A DNA stretch of 64,000 nucleotides from Corythoichthys intestinalis (lineage: Eukaryota; Chordata; Actinopteri; Syngnathiformes; Syngnathidae), in the NCBI RefSeq assembly GCF_030265065.1, contig NC_080414.1, positions 22,935,001-22,999,000 of the forward strand, read 5' to 3'. A model generated the notes under the pieces. The model saw only the letters and a list, made by a program, of their open reading frames with translations, was not told the DNA's origin and ran no database searches. This document shows, piece after piece, positions 40,012 to 51,262 of the stretch. The translations under genes and the position numbers were made by a program. Numbering within the stretch: position 1 is the stretch's first letter; every line of letters begins with the position of its first letter.

Positions 40012-41689
40012 GTAATCTTGGTTAAAAGCAAAAAAACGGGCAGTTAGCATTTACAGTATTTTACATAAATATTGCAAATTAAGACGCCAATGACGTAGTT
40101 GTTAATTTCTCCCATTGATTTTTTTCACAACGTTTCAAAATGCATTCATGGTACAAAAAATATTATAATTACCTTGAATCCTCGAACAAATCACTCCTGA
40201 GACAATCCTACCTGTTTGTATGCGGTACAACTTTCATACTTTTTCAACCTGAATCCGGCGTTGGATCGCTGCATGTGTTTGAGAATAACTACGACCGACT
40301 TCGACCGACTGAAGCGTAGTGTGGGAAGGCCCCCTACTTGAAGGCGTAGCGCAGTGTCTGGGGAATGTGTCCCGTCAATATCATTATGAAGTCTATGCAA
40401 ATTGGAGATGAGATGCCAAAAAAATGATTGGTGATCACTCAGCTTTAATAGTTAAACGTCCTTGTAGTATATTAAACTACATAAGAAATCAGTTCAGCTC
40501 CACATGCAGTGTTAAGACAGGAATTTTATGAAACTCCTGATAGCCATTTCAAATTAATGTTAAAGAAAGTAAAGGTTAACAGTTGATACAGTTATTCTAT
40601 AGCAAGATCAAAACCTAGTGATGGTGCAAAAGCAGATGATGAGAAGAAAATGAGGAGCTATTGCTTTCTCCGTGCAGATTATGACAAATTATTTTTGTGT
40701 TTCAAAACCACATGCTTCTCTCACTTCCTGCCCATCCCCCTTTTCAGTCAAGAAGTGTCCTGCTAAATAATTGAGGCTCATTCGCCTGCTTCTGCAACAT
40801 CTCACACTACCCTAGTTCTCTTCATTATGGGTGTCATCTTGGGGACGTGACGGAAAATGGGGAGGAAATCACATGACTGTGTGGATCAAATGACACAAGG
40901 AGCATAATACGGTTGCATAAAAAAAAAAAAATTTAAAAAAAACACCATGTATGGATTATGGCACTGCATTTTTTCATGACTTAAAAAGGTATAACATAGC
41001 CTAAATTCATCATGAAACAGTCTATTGTGTATTTCAGTTTGAGGTTCCAATGGCAAAAGAAAAAAAAGATGTTTTGCTGACACCTGCTGTCTCAAGTCGG
41101 TTTTATAAACGCTGCTGAAAATAGTAGCCTACTAAAATTTGAATTTCTAAACAAGTTATTTTATATCAACTTTCTAACAAAATTGCAGTATCATATAATT
41201 TTAATTGCAGAACAGCTTATTATCAAATAAGGTTTTTTATTTAAATTCTTAAGCGAATATTCACTCATCTCATTCACATGCAAGGCAACAACCAATTAAC
41301 ACAAGTTCATTCAATGATTGTTTTTTATGGTTGGAGGTTAAATTAGCAGCATTACACACATACTTTTTTCATCAATTTGAAAAAAAAAAAAAAAACATTT
41401 TTAAATGAAAGCTTTAGGCATTGAAATGATTCTCTTACTATGTGAATGCAAGTAAGTAGGTTAAAAAAAGGCAAAAAGGTGATTCTTACTATGTGAATGC
41501 AAGTAAGCAGGCAAAAAAAAAAAAAAAAAGGCAAAAAGGCGATTCAGTAGATGCCTGAGATTGCAAACAGTGTAGTGAATGTTCTAACTGAAAGCCCACA
41601 TTCCAAGAAAGTCTTTTGAGGTAAAATGTGCAAATTAGCAAATGCATTAACGAAGAAGTTCCAATGACAATGAATTTTTGCAATGCCAG
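40012..41689. other. gorasp1 3' flank and probable 3' UTR
   Basis: This lies downstream of the gorasp1 stop codon (minus strand). It contains a two-copy tandem repeat of about 55 bases at 41428-41541 (unit with TTACTATGTGAATGCAAGTA and GGCAAAAAGG), with A runs of different length in each copy. A minus-strand AATAAA at 41236-41241 is a candidate poly(A) signal, which would give a 3' UTR of about 0.45 kb. No gene is seen. Confidence 0.45.
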
Positions 41690-44600
41690 TCATTCTTGGC
41701 ACGTCGTGGCATCTAAACTAGCCTCAGCAAGTCCCACCTCTACATCAGGTCGCGTCCCTGTGGCGACCACCAGACCCCCACAGTCCTCCTTGTCACAAGC
41801 TACATTGTGGACCTGTTCACTTATCAGAAGCTCAGAGTTTAATTCAGGAGGTGTTTGGGGGATGAATGATGATTCTGAAAATTGTCAAGAAACAGGTCCT
41901 TAAAAAAATCATGTGAATTCTTTATTTTATAATGATTAACTAGTATAACAAAAAAAGATGTATGCTTACCACAGTCTGCTGATTGTGCGGCTTCACATGG
42001 ATGCTTCTCCGAAAGCTTATCCTTACTTAGCAAAGGCACCTGGGAATATAACACACACTTAGACTTGCTTAATCAAAAGCAAACAACTTTACTCATAATG
42101 AAGCATACCTTGTCATCATCTACCTTAGATGGCAGGTCGCTGGCTGAAGGCGGACGTGTTGGAATACGATGTAAATAGTCATAGCCGATACCACAACCTA
42201 AGCTAAAATGTCAATGAAAAATAAAGATGCATCACCAGGGAGTTTTAAGTTTGTTCTTCATGACAAATATTTAGTGAACCCACCTGCAATGGGTGAAAAT
42301 GTGGCTATGAAAATACCCCACTTGCTTTAAATGTATTAAAACACATTTTAAACAGACTGTAAATGCATTTTTATAAGAATTTACTAGGGTTGCTCCGATC
42401 ATGTTTTTTTGCTCCCGATCCGATCCCGATCGTTTTAGTTTGAGTATCTGCCGATCCCGATATTTCCCGATCCGATTGCTTTTTTTTTTGCTGCCGATTC
42501 AATTCCAATTCCAACGAATATATACATTCAACATACAGTACATAAGTACTGTATTTGTTTATTATGACAATAAATCCTCAAGATGGCATTTACATTATTA
42601 ACATTCTTTCTGTGAATGGGATCCACGGATAGAAAGACTTTTAATTCTTAAAGGATAAATGTGACTTTGTATATTGTGACTAAATATTGCCATCTGGTGT
42701 ATTTGTTGAGCTTTCAGTAAATGTTACTGCATCCATTTAACTTCTGCCCAAATGCATGATGGGAAGTGCAACCATGACTGTGCGTAGTGCTACCAATTGA
42801 TATATCTTCTCTGCGTTGGGAAATAACATAGGGTGTTAAGAAAAAGATCACTAACTTTGGTCCCCAAATTGCTTCCCACGATATTTCTAATCATAGGGAG
42901 AGGGATTGTAAGGCTTTAGCCAATTTAAAAAAGGCTCCAAAGGCTGCCAAAATTCACTCTACTCACTTTACGCTGCCTTTTAGCTCTCTAAATATGTAAA
43001 ACGGCGCCATTACAGATTGAACGCGACAATGCGTGAGTGGGTCATGCAGCGCATGCATTAATTGCGTAAAATATTTTAACGTGATACATTTTTAAAAATA
43101 TAAATTACCGCCATTATTGGGATAAATTTGATAACCCTACCTTAAGCCTAAACTAAAGACTCTGGATGAGTGTAACATATTATGTCTGTAACATTAAATA
43201 CAATTACAAAACAATTTAATTAAAATATATATATTTAAAAAAGGCATGTCCGATATTTTTTTGCCGATTCCGATACTTTGAAAATGACGTGATTGGACCC
43301 AATCGATCGGGATGGCGACCGATCGGGACGCCGATCGATCGGGACATCTCTAGAATTTACTGTACCTTCCTTCCCCTCCCCAAGTCTCATTTGGAGTCAC
43401 CACCACTTCTCTGCACCGTTCACTCTGCGTGTTGTACACCAGCAACTTCAGCTCTTTGCCCTGATTAGCTTCAATTAAGGAAAAGAAGTCATCCGACTGC
43501 AAAAAATAAAACTTTGTTGGCTAAAGAGTTGAAATGTTACCGTGGATCAAAATAGACGTACACTTTGCAACAGCTGGTCAGCTCCCACGATAAAGTCAAC
43601 ATGCGCAATGAGGCCAGCGGAGGCTGCGGGAGAGTTGGCCTCGACATCCTGGCAATGAAATGGATTAGTTGGATGCCGCTCAACTCGTGGTGACCTGTTT
43701 GTGTTGTTTAAAATATGGCTTTTGCGAAACCGCCTCCAATCATTTCAACAATCGGTGTATGCATTTCAGTGTTTTTGGGTCAAATAACTTATTTTTATGA
43801 ATTAATGTTTTGTCCTTGCTTACCAGGACATGCCAGACATTTTCAGCAGCCCCTTCAAAACTGCAGAAGCGGACGCTTGCCCCCAGCAGACCTTGGCCCC
43901 CCCACATATTACCGGGGGTCACCTCCAGCTCCCTCATCCGCTGTGTCTTGCTGCTGTACACTTGAAGCGTCACAGACTTCTCCACATTAGCCTTCAGCAG
44001 GTCTTTCAGCAAGTTGCCTTCTTTACTCTGTAGAGAAACACGTGATGTTAACGCACAATCATGTCCTAACCAACGTAAGGTTTGCTATTCATCGAGTTAC
44101 ACACAAGTCTTGTGTTTCCAATGGAGATGATGAAGTCAAAATATGGCTCCAAACCAGCTTTGAAAGCAGGGGACCCATCTTGAATCTTGGAAGAAAAAAA
44201 AAAAGGAAGTCCCAGTGCATTGAGAGTTTGTCATTGAATTTAACAAATTGTGTTAATACTAGGGCTGCAGCTATCGATTATTTTAGTAGTCGATTAATCG
44301 ATGAACTAGTTAGTTTGAATAATTGAGTATCTGATAAGGAACATTAAAAAAAAAAATAAATACCTGAGCTGAGCCTTAAACGGCATAAAAATTTAAAAAA
44401 TGAATCTATGTACAACAAAAGAACAATTGGCTAACTTACATAGCAAAAGTCCGCTACCTTAAATGCTATAAAACGCTAACTTTTTTTCCTTTTTTTTTTT
44501 TTTTTTTCACAATGTACTTAAATGGTTCAGACAGGTGGTCCCACAAAAAACAGCTAAATATACCTATAAACTACTTTATGAATGCATTAAAAAAAAAAAA

Positions 44601-47600
44601 TTAGCTCAAACAAAAACTTAGCTTATGTTGGTCTTAACAGGGAGCAGCTGGATTCAGCCACGTGAAATGAGGCAGACTAAAGGGCAGTGTATCCACCGGA
44701 ATCAATAAAACTAAATGCCAAGACTTTCAAAACAAACCATTACAACGCCATTTTAATTAAACGAATACTCGAAGCAAAATTTCATTAAATTTTTTTCCCC
44801 TAATCGAGTTAATCGATTAATCGTTGCAGCACTAGTCATTACTTTAAAAAATTCTAAACTGTCAGATTGTTACAATTCATTGTGACATCCCTTGTTGAAT
44901 TCATTCTCCAGCCACCTCCAAATGTGGAGTTTGTATGTTCTCATTGATATGCCATGATATAGGGCGCCGTTTGTAAAGCAACACGTGCTGAAAATTACGA
45001 CAACACTTTCACACAACACAGTCACTTTTCTTTGCACATTTACAACATTATTTAGCAACGTAAATATTCATTTTTAAATAAGAAGTTTTGGACCTGAATG
45101 TTTAAACCCAGAACTAAATATTTTCCTCAGGCCGATACGGATACGATAACCGATAATATATATATAATTTTTCAATGTATATTTACCTGAGTTTTTGAAC
45201 ACCTGTAGGTCAAAAATACTAGTGGTTGATTCAGCATAGATTTGCCTTTGACCAAACCAGAATTTTCATGATGACATGAACATTATTATGATGAACAAAA
45301 AGAAAATAACAGTTTTGACTTCAAAAAAGTGCACATATTAATTTTTTCAAATAAATATAATTTGAGTCAATCACAATCAATCAGTCAATATCATTGACGA
45401 TGTGTTCCCCTGAACAATGAGCACTGATCTAAAACAAACATAAACCCAACATGCATTGTGCTTTGTCAGCAGATAAAACATTTGGTGCCACAGGAGAGGA
45501 GACTTTTGTTGTCTTGGTCCATGAAACAACTTTCTTAACCTAGCAATTATAGAACAGCAAGCCTATCAATAACCAAAAGGCCTCTCAAGAACTTGTAAAC
45601 ACAACACTATAAAATGCAAACATTTGCTAATTGCCATACTAAAGTTTATAACTCATTGAAGGAAAAATAGAGCCTCTAGAACACTAAAAAAAAAAAAAAA
45701 AGTGCATATTGGCAAAACAGAAGTGGAAACAAACGCTCACATCCCAATCCGACACCGTGCCAAAAATATTATTAATAGGCCCGATAATATATAATGCTAT
45801 TGGAGTTATTGGGATGTTGTCATAATTCCTATTATCAGATCGATAATTATCAGACCGATAATTATCGTGCACCTCTATATTTTACCTATATATTGTTATT
45901 ATCACAATGACTCAGGTCCAAGAGCAGACTGCCACCGTTGAGTAGGTTTTATTCATTTTCAAGCAGCGTAAACAGACAGTCTGAGCTGCTCCACCAGCTG
46001 TTATTTTGTTACTTCCGGTCTCCAGTCATGTGAATTTGCATACTAAGCTAAATATTTAGTTCCGACCGTTTCCTGATTCAACATTTAGGATATGGAGGAA
46101 GTCGGTGTGATGTCACGATGACGTCATCTCGCTTAGCAAACTGTCGCCATTTTTTGAAGGGGGCACGAACAGCTGAACATTCCGTAGACAAACATCTGAA
46201 ATTCATATATTTCAGGTGTGTTTTGCGTCTTTTTTCATAAAAACGTCTTAAATGTGGCTTACTATTATCACAAGTCACTGCCGACAGACGCGAGGAGGCG
46301 ATACAATTTAAAATTAGCGTTTATTGGCTTACAAAGCTGCCCATACAAAGTCGCAGCTGATAGCTGGAAAAACAAAGTAATGGCCTGCAGTGGCGTTCGG
46401 GAACATCAACTACCTCATACAGTCACCCAGTAAGTTGACCTTTATCAATTACGTGGAATATGTACTGTGTGGAACTGAGAAAATTGGTAGTAAATACAAA
46501 GTGATTATTTCTGTCGTAACCGGTAATTCGCCTCCAAGCGTTATTTAACCGTGAACACGTCACGGCAAAATAACCAATTCCCACCAGGCCAATAATATAC
46601 CGATTGACTAATCAGAGCAGTTCACGGCAAAAGAAAAATAACGCTTTGCGAGTTGCCGGTTACGGTAATAATAACCACTGCCTAGTCTATTGAATCCTAG
46701 CAACTAATTGGGGCAAAAATTAAAGTTTACTCACCAGTAATAAAATGTCGGCTGCAAACGTAAATGTGCTTGGATTTAGGTTCCCACAGGCTTCTTTTAC
46801 AGTTCCTCGATTAATTGCTTTCAGCCATTTGCTTGTCCTTTTCTTCTCACGAGGAAGAATAAAGAATTTAAAATGTGGCTCCGAACTCTTCCTTGTGTGA
46901 TAACCCGCAACACAGCAACTTTTAGTCATTCCGAAGGAAAAAAGACCGCAAATAAGACTAAAGTTCAACGCGTTTGTAATACAATGCACGACAGAGCAAC
47001 TGCTTGTGACTCGTCTTTTGCCCCGTTTCCAATATGGCGACGCTTTGTTGTGGCTGGTGACGTCATTAATGCCCGGATGTCCGACTTGCTCTATAGACCC
47101 CAATCACGTGACATCACAACTCCACCCTCCTGACTGGTGCCGCCATATTGTCCGTCAGCTCATCGTGTTTACATATTACCGCTACGTACATTCCTCCTAT
47201 TACTGCGTGTTTTTCAACTTGTCTAAGGAATCACCCCCTAGTAAACGAACCCAAAAACCTTCCTGACAATCGTTAACATTGATTAATCAAAATGGTGAAG
47301 GCATGTGTGTCGGTTGGTTGCAGTAACAGAGTAGATAAACGGTCATTTTATTAGTTGCTGTGTGCCCATTGTTAAAAGGGCAAATCTCTAAAGCAGCACG
47401 GTTTGTTTATCTTGGTCCATGATGCGTTTGTGTCGAAAGCCGTTAGACAGCGGCGAAAACATCAATTTGATGCCAACACGATCGCAGACATCATCAGACG
47501 GAGACTACGAAGCTCGTCGCCACGGTCGCGCAGCAAGAAGGTGAGCGCAACAACAGGTGTTGTGCCGAAAAATAGCCGCCCTGCGTGAAATGTCCCCCCT

Positions 47601-50600
47601 GATGGGAGCGCTCTAGAGCTGTCCCGACTAGTCGACGTAGTCGACGTCATCGATGACGTAAATCCGGCGATGAGCACAACATCCCGTCGACGGTTAATGA
47701 AGGGTTAAAAAAATATATGTGTGGAAAGTTCAGAATGTTGGATGCTCTGTATGCAAGCGGGGAAAGCGGCACAAAGCCAAAAAAAAGCGCACCAGAGTGT
47801 CCAAAACATTGACTTATTTCAAAGAAACAAAGGAGGGTACACTCTTCTGTCCTGTCTCTTCACTTCCAAGCTTGGCTGCACGTCGGCTGTAAATAAACAC
47901 CAAGCGCCGCCAACTAGTTTGTAATTTTTTTTTGTTTTTTCATTTTTTTGTACACCAGAGGGTGCTGTCGCCTTACTAAATAATGATGTTTCATTGACAA
48001 TGGGCCTATAAGTGCTATTAGTATTGTTCTTAATGCTAATTGAAAGGTTTAGTTCATGTTATGGTTTATTTTATGGTATAGAAATTTATATAAGGTTAAA
48101 AGGTCATAAATATATACAGTATATACAGTGATTGCACTCAAGGGAGAGATTGTCAATGATAAGGTAATAATTTAAGGTAAAGGCAATTCATATAGGCAAT
48201 TCATTGATATATAAATAAGGTTTCAAAGGAAAAAGGTGAAAAGTTTTTGTTAATTTCTAATTGCGTTGTTTTATTTGTGTGCACCGTAGCTCTTACAGTG
48301 TGTTTACATCAAGGATGGAATAAAAGTTGTAAACCATCAGTTTAAGAGACCATCTTTCCAATCAGGATGCTACACTAGTTAATTCTATCAGTATTTGAAC
48401 TCATTGTTTATTTGTGATTTATTATTGTCATTTACATGTTTATTTGTACTTTAACAAATAATTTAAGTGTTCCAATATATTTTTTGTGAATTGATAAGCG
48501 TCAACAAAAATTTCATTGCTAAATTAGTAAAAAAAAAAAAAAAAATTCAATTTTTTTTTAAATCATTAGATTAGTCGACTAATCGTAAAAATAGTCAGCT
48601 GACTAATCGGGAGAAAATTAGTCGTTTGGGACAGCCCTAGAGCGCTCACACGGAAACGACTTTCTTGTACCGTGAATATGTATTATTTTACTCTGCTTGA
48701 ACTAATAAATGTCATACCTGTGTGATTGTCATTGGGATATGGTCGTGAAAACCTGTAGACTAATACATTTCTGTTCAAAGATGGTTATGTGGCCCAGTCC
48801 ACGATTTGTTACTAAATTTACAGTACTAATATTTTGTGTAATTTAATTATTTAAAACTGATCTTACAGTCGTAAATCCATTACTGTAATCCGTCAATGAA
48901 AACATTTGATGATTTCACGGCAATAAAGCATTATAAATAAGCGCACCCGTCAGGGGGGACATTTCCCGCGGGGCAGCTATTTTTCGGCACACACCGGCCC
49001 GTTGTCGGTCAAGTTTCATTTTACAATTGTGACAATGGTGACGCTCAGCTGACCAAATGTCGGTTTATATTCGGGCCGGTGCCGATTTTGGGTACCCGAC
49101 TCCTCATTGTGACATAAACTGGAGTATGATTGGAAATTTTGTGGTCTCAGGACGAGCTCTGACGTACGGAACGGGACCAGACGGGAGGAAACATCGGTTT
49201 GGGCATCAAATATGGATCTGGCGACTGGATCGACTGAAGCTTTTCGAAATAACGGCTTTTATGCAACTCATCCAATGAGTTTACAGCATCTGAAAGTACC
49301 GGGGCTTCCATAATTTGCAAGTGAATCCACCTTTAGAAACTACGATCAATGACAATATGGATACACAATGACAGACAACATGGCGGCACAATACAGCGAT
49401 CACGTGATTGTGTGACGTTGGTGATTGGGGTCTATAGCAGGGGTCCCCAACCTTTTTTGCACCACGGACCGGTGTTATTTGAGTCTTTTTTTCCACGGAC
49501 CGGTATTCTGACAAATTTTGCAACCCGTCAAAAATTGCAACTGTGCGGTTCTGCGCATGCGCGTAACGTTAAACATAGCCGCAAAATGCGCAAATGCAGC
49601 AATTTCAAAGTAAACACTACAAACTTTCTTGGAAGAAAGGAATATTAACTTACGTTTGATCATGGAAGGACTTGTAGAAAAGTTCTCCTCAGATACATCC
49701 TGCCATGTAAGCTGCACACAACTTCACACCGCTCTCCCCATTAACGACTTCGCCTTGTCGTTAAACATTAATTAGGAAAGCCCGCTTCACAAAGATACGA
49801 TGTCGGAAATTGTACTCCGTCGGTCGATGTCTGTAATTGTAATCTTACTGTTGCACAGACACGCTCGAATCACTCGGTTTATTCACAAACGGGTCACGAA
49901 TTCACTCCTTCGCAGTTCGTTGGTGTGAGATGTGCTTTAATGCTTTTGCACAATAACAGTATTAACAATATTCACAATATTTACAATAGTTAATGCAATT
50001 ATGTGTGTTTAAAACTAGGTGTTATGATTATGTTTTCTCTATTCACTTATGCTTTTTAGTGTTTACACAATGAAAAGAGTAAGGTTTCTGTTTTCAGTAA
50101 ACGTCACCATAATGTTTCATTTCTGTTTCTGTTCTCAGTAAACGAAACTCACGTGTGTGCAATAAAAGGCTGCGCTCCTCAGGGGGAGGGCAGATAAGCT
50201 TGTTGTGAGCTACTCGCTCCGCATCAACCTTTTCTCCTGACGGCCATCAGTGTAAAACCTTATCTCTGTCTCCGTTCTGATCCTTGTCTTCGTCCTCCTC
50301 TAGGTCTTTATTATTTTGCTAGATACAAGTAAGTTTAGACCTAACATTTTTCTCTGGTGGCCACCAGTGTTAATTTTATCTCCGTCTCAAGTCTGATCCT
50401 TCCTCCGTCCCTCCCTCAGGTCCTTTATTATTTTCTTAGTACAATAGTAAGTTTAGACCCAACAGTGGGTCTTTGAGGTTGTAGGCTCGTCGGGTGCCCT
50501 TTTCGCCGTAAAAATATCTCCAAAGACATATGTTTTCCAGTCATCTTCGCTCGTGTGGGGGCTAATTATTTCCGGGAACAAATGTGCTGCGCCCGCGGCC

Positions 50601-51262
50601 TAGCAATACGTTATTATGGAGGACAAGCGCACATAGATAGATAGCAAATGCGCCACGGACCGGTACCGGTCCGCGGCCCGGCAGATGGGGACCCCTGGTC
50701 TATAGGATATAAATTTAAGATTTAAATTAAATATTTAGTTCTGGATTTAAACAATCAGGTCCAAAACTTCATATTTTAAAAATAAATATTTAAGTTGCTA
50801 AATAATGTAAATGTGCACACACACAAAAAAAAAGGGACCAAAAATTTCACACCATTTTGAACACTGTGTGGCGCTAAACGTGAGAAAATGTTGTCGTAAT
50901 TTTCAGCATGTGCTGCTTTACAAACGGCGCCCATACCATGGGTCCCTAGATTTTTATTTTTTTTAAATAATGGCAACAAGAGAGTTAACATATGGGCCAA
51001 TTACCACGTCAGTATAAGTGGCTACGGTGACAAACCCGGACATGGCTATGAACGTTAATATAACTACTTTGCACTGCAAGCACCGTTACAATTAACTTTT
51101 GCAGAGTACTTAGGTGACACTTAACAGATGAAGACCATGAGTAATTATACAAGTTCAAATACACCTACTTCCAACTACAGCTAAAAAAGCACGTACCCCA
51201 TTAACATGGTAGCCACTCGTAGCCTCCCCATCGGACAAAAATGAACCTTGGACGAGGCCCAT
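41690..51262 (-). CDS. gorasp1: gorasp1 (GRASP65-type Golgi stacking protein), complete, eight exons
   Basis: GORASP1 is a myristoylated peripheral Golgi protein that stacks cis-Golgi cisternae and binds GM130. The coding exons on the minus strand are 51262-51197, 44185-44105, 44027-43824, 43648-43562, 43496-43366, 42202-42109, 42039-41970 and 41874-41690. Their sum is 918 nt, or 305 residues plus stop, and all joins keep frame with GT-AG sites. Exon 1 encodes [22 protein letters not shown], with Gly2 for myristoylation. Two PDZ-like GRASP domains follow ([19 protein letters not shown]…[18 protein letters not shown], then [27 protein letters not shown]…[20 protein letters not shown]). [18 protein letters not shown] favours GORASP1 over GORASP2. 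The serine/proline-rich tail is only about 90 residues, far shorter than in human (440 aa total). Intron 1 is 7 kb, swollen by transposons. The gene diverges from the elastase gene 0.85 kb away. Confidence 0.93.
42385..43352 (-). mobile_element. hAT non-autonomous element, copy B, in gorasp1 intron 5
   Basis: This is the reverse-orientation sister of the element at 39021. Its termini are TAGGGTTGCTCCGATCATG (left) and GATCGGGACATCTCTA (right). An exact 8-bp duplication GAATTTAC flanks it (42377-42384 and 43353-43360). Near the right end an extra block of CCGATCGATCGGGA-like units is present that copy A lacks. The insertion lies 13 bases inside the intron from the exon 5 donor (GT at 43365-43364). 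Confidence 0.94.
44260..44834. mobile_element. hAT MITE-like element in gorasp1 intron 1
   Basis: Ends TAGGGCTGCAGCTATCGATTA and, at the right, AATCGATTAATCGTTGCAGCA followed by CTA are inverted. The flanking 8-mers GTTAATAC and GTCATTAC agree at six of eight positions. There is no coding capacity. It lies 75 bases upstream of gorasp1 exon 2. Confidence 0.85.
45127..45877. mobile_element. hAT-like insertion in the left arm of the nest
   Basis: Flanking 8-mers TATTTTCC (45119-45126) and TATTTTAC (45878-45885) differ at one position. The right end reads TAATTATCGTGCACCTCTA, and the left part has GCCGATACGGATACGATAACC. This is a repeat type common in fish that is rich in GATAATTATC motifs. No ORF is present. 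Confidence 0.65.
46091..47091 (-). mobile_element. THAP-bearing DNA transposon relic E1
   Basis: Related sequences at both ends face each other: GAAGTCGG…ATGACGTCATC…CTGTCGCCATTTTT at 46097-46160, and the inverted CAAGTCGG…ATGACGTCACC…GCGTCGCCATATTGG at 47025-47086. Between them lie a minus-strand THAP exon (46735-46929) and, on the plus strand, a frame at 46225-46431 ([33 protein letters not shown]) ending near a GTAAGT donor. The second frame loosely recalls the start of the second protein of ISL2EU-type transposons; that resemblance is from memory and weak. Confidence 0.45.
46735..46929 (-). pseudogene. THAP zinc-finger exon, decayed
   Basis: The frame begins [41 protein letters not shown]. 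In another frame it continues [12 protein letters not shown], ending at a donor (GT at 46734-46733). This is the first exon of a THAP domain (C2CH zinc finger: CxxxC, about 45 residues, CxxH, with the conserved W in SKWLKAI). The second zinc cysteine is replaced by tyrosine (GYH for GCH), and a frameshift precedes the CxxH half. It is therefore not functional. It most likely belonged to a DNA transposon because inverted repeats surround it. Confidence 0.7.
47092..49437 (+). mobile_element. Second THAP-bearing relic E2, head-to-head with E1
   Basis: The left end TATAGACCCCAATCACGTGAC…GCCGCCATATTGTC (47094-47153) is repeated inverted at 49370-49436 (…CGGCACAATAC…CACGTGATTG…ATTGGGGTCTATA). Just inside the left end a plus-strand frame starts [20 protein letters not shown] at 47292, which is the start of a THAP finger, and stops after 20 codons. 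A further frame ([22 protein letters not shown]) runs to a GTGAGC donor at 47541. The element is interrupted by the hAT insertion at 47614-48639. It contains an internal inverted repeat (47562-47606 versus 48950-48990). The coding parts are heavily broken. Confidence 0.5.
47614..48639. mobile_element. hAT non-autonomous element inside E2
   Basis: Termini TAGAGCTGTCCCGACTAGTC and GTCGTTTGGGACAGCCCTA are inverted. An exact 8-bp duplication GAGCGCTC flanks it (47606-47613 and 48640-48647). Subterminal GTCGAC/TAGTCGACTAATCG motifs are abundant. No transposase is present. It is younger than E2. Confidence 0.95.
49438..50697. mobile_element. hAT (Charlie-type termini) inserted in the end of E2
   Basis: Termini CAGGGGTCCCCAACC and GGGGACCCCTG are inverted, and each is followed inward by ACGGACCGG motifs. 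An exact 8-bp duplication GTCTATAG flanks it (49430-49437 and 50698-50705). The target is the very end of E2 (…GGGGTCTATAG), so this insertion came later. No transposase ORF is present; an LTR-like segment is embedded near 50.0-50.46 kb. Confidence 0.93.
50026..50464 (+). mobile_element. Possible solo LTR-like fossil within the hAT element
   Basis: A segment runs from a TGTT start to an ACCCAACA end, with an AATAAAAGG box in the middle. Two degenerate tandem units of about 116 bases (50230-50346 and 50347-50464) lie in its 3' part. The base make-up and layout recall an LTR of a retrovirus-like element, but no clear flanking duplication was found and no internal genes are present. It could equally be native hAT interior. 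If real, it is an old solo LTR. Confidence 0.3.

Larger units (their letters stand above)
44962..50932. mobile_element. Outer inverted-repeat pair framing the gorasp1 intron 1 transposon nest
   Basis: A segment reading GGGCGCCGTTTGTAAAGCA, then TGCTGAAAATTACGACAACA and AGTTTTGGACCTGA, occurs at 44962-45118. It recurs inverted at about 50725-50932, with high similarity over roughly 160 bases. The bases just outside (ATA on each side) could be a short target duplication. The 5.6 kb between the arms contains THAP-type exon relics and several later insertions, so the arms may be the termini of one large old DNA transposon. The superfamily is not established. Confidence 0.5.

Noticed and set aside
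41428-41541. Two direct repeats that might suggest a CRISPR-like array
   Set aside because: There are only two imperfect units with A-run spacers in a vertebrate genome, so this is a plain tandem duplication.
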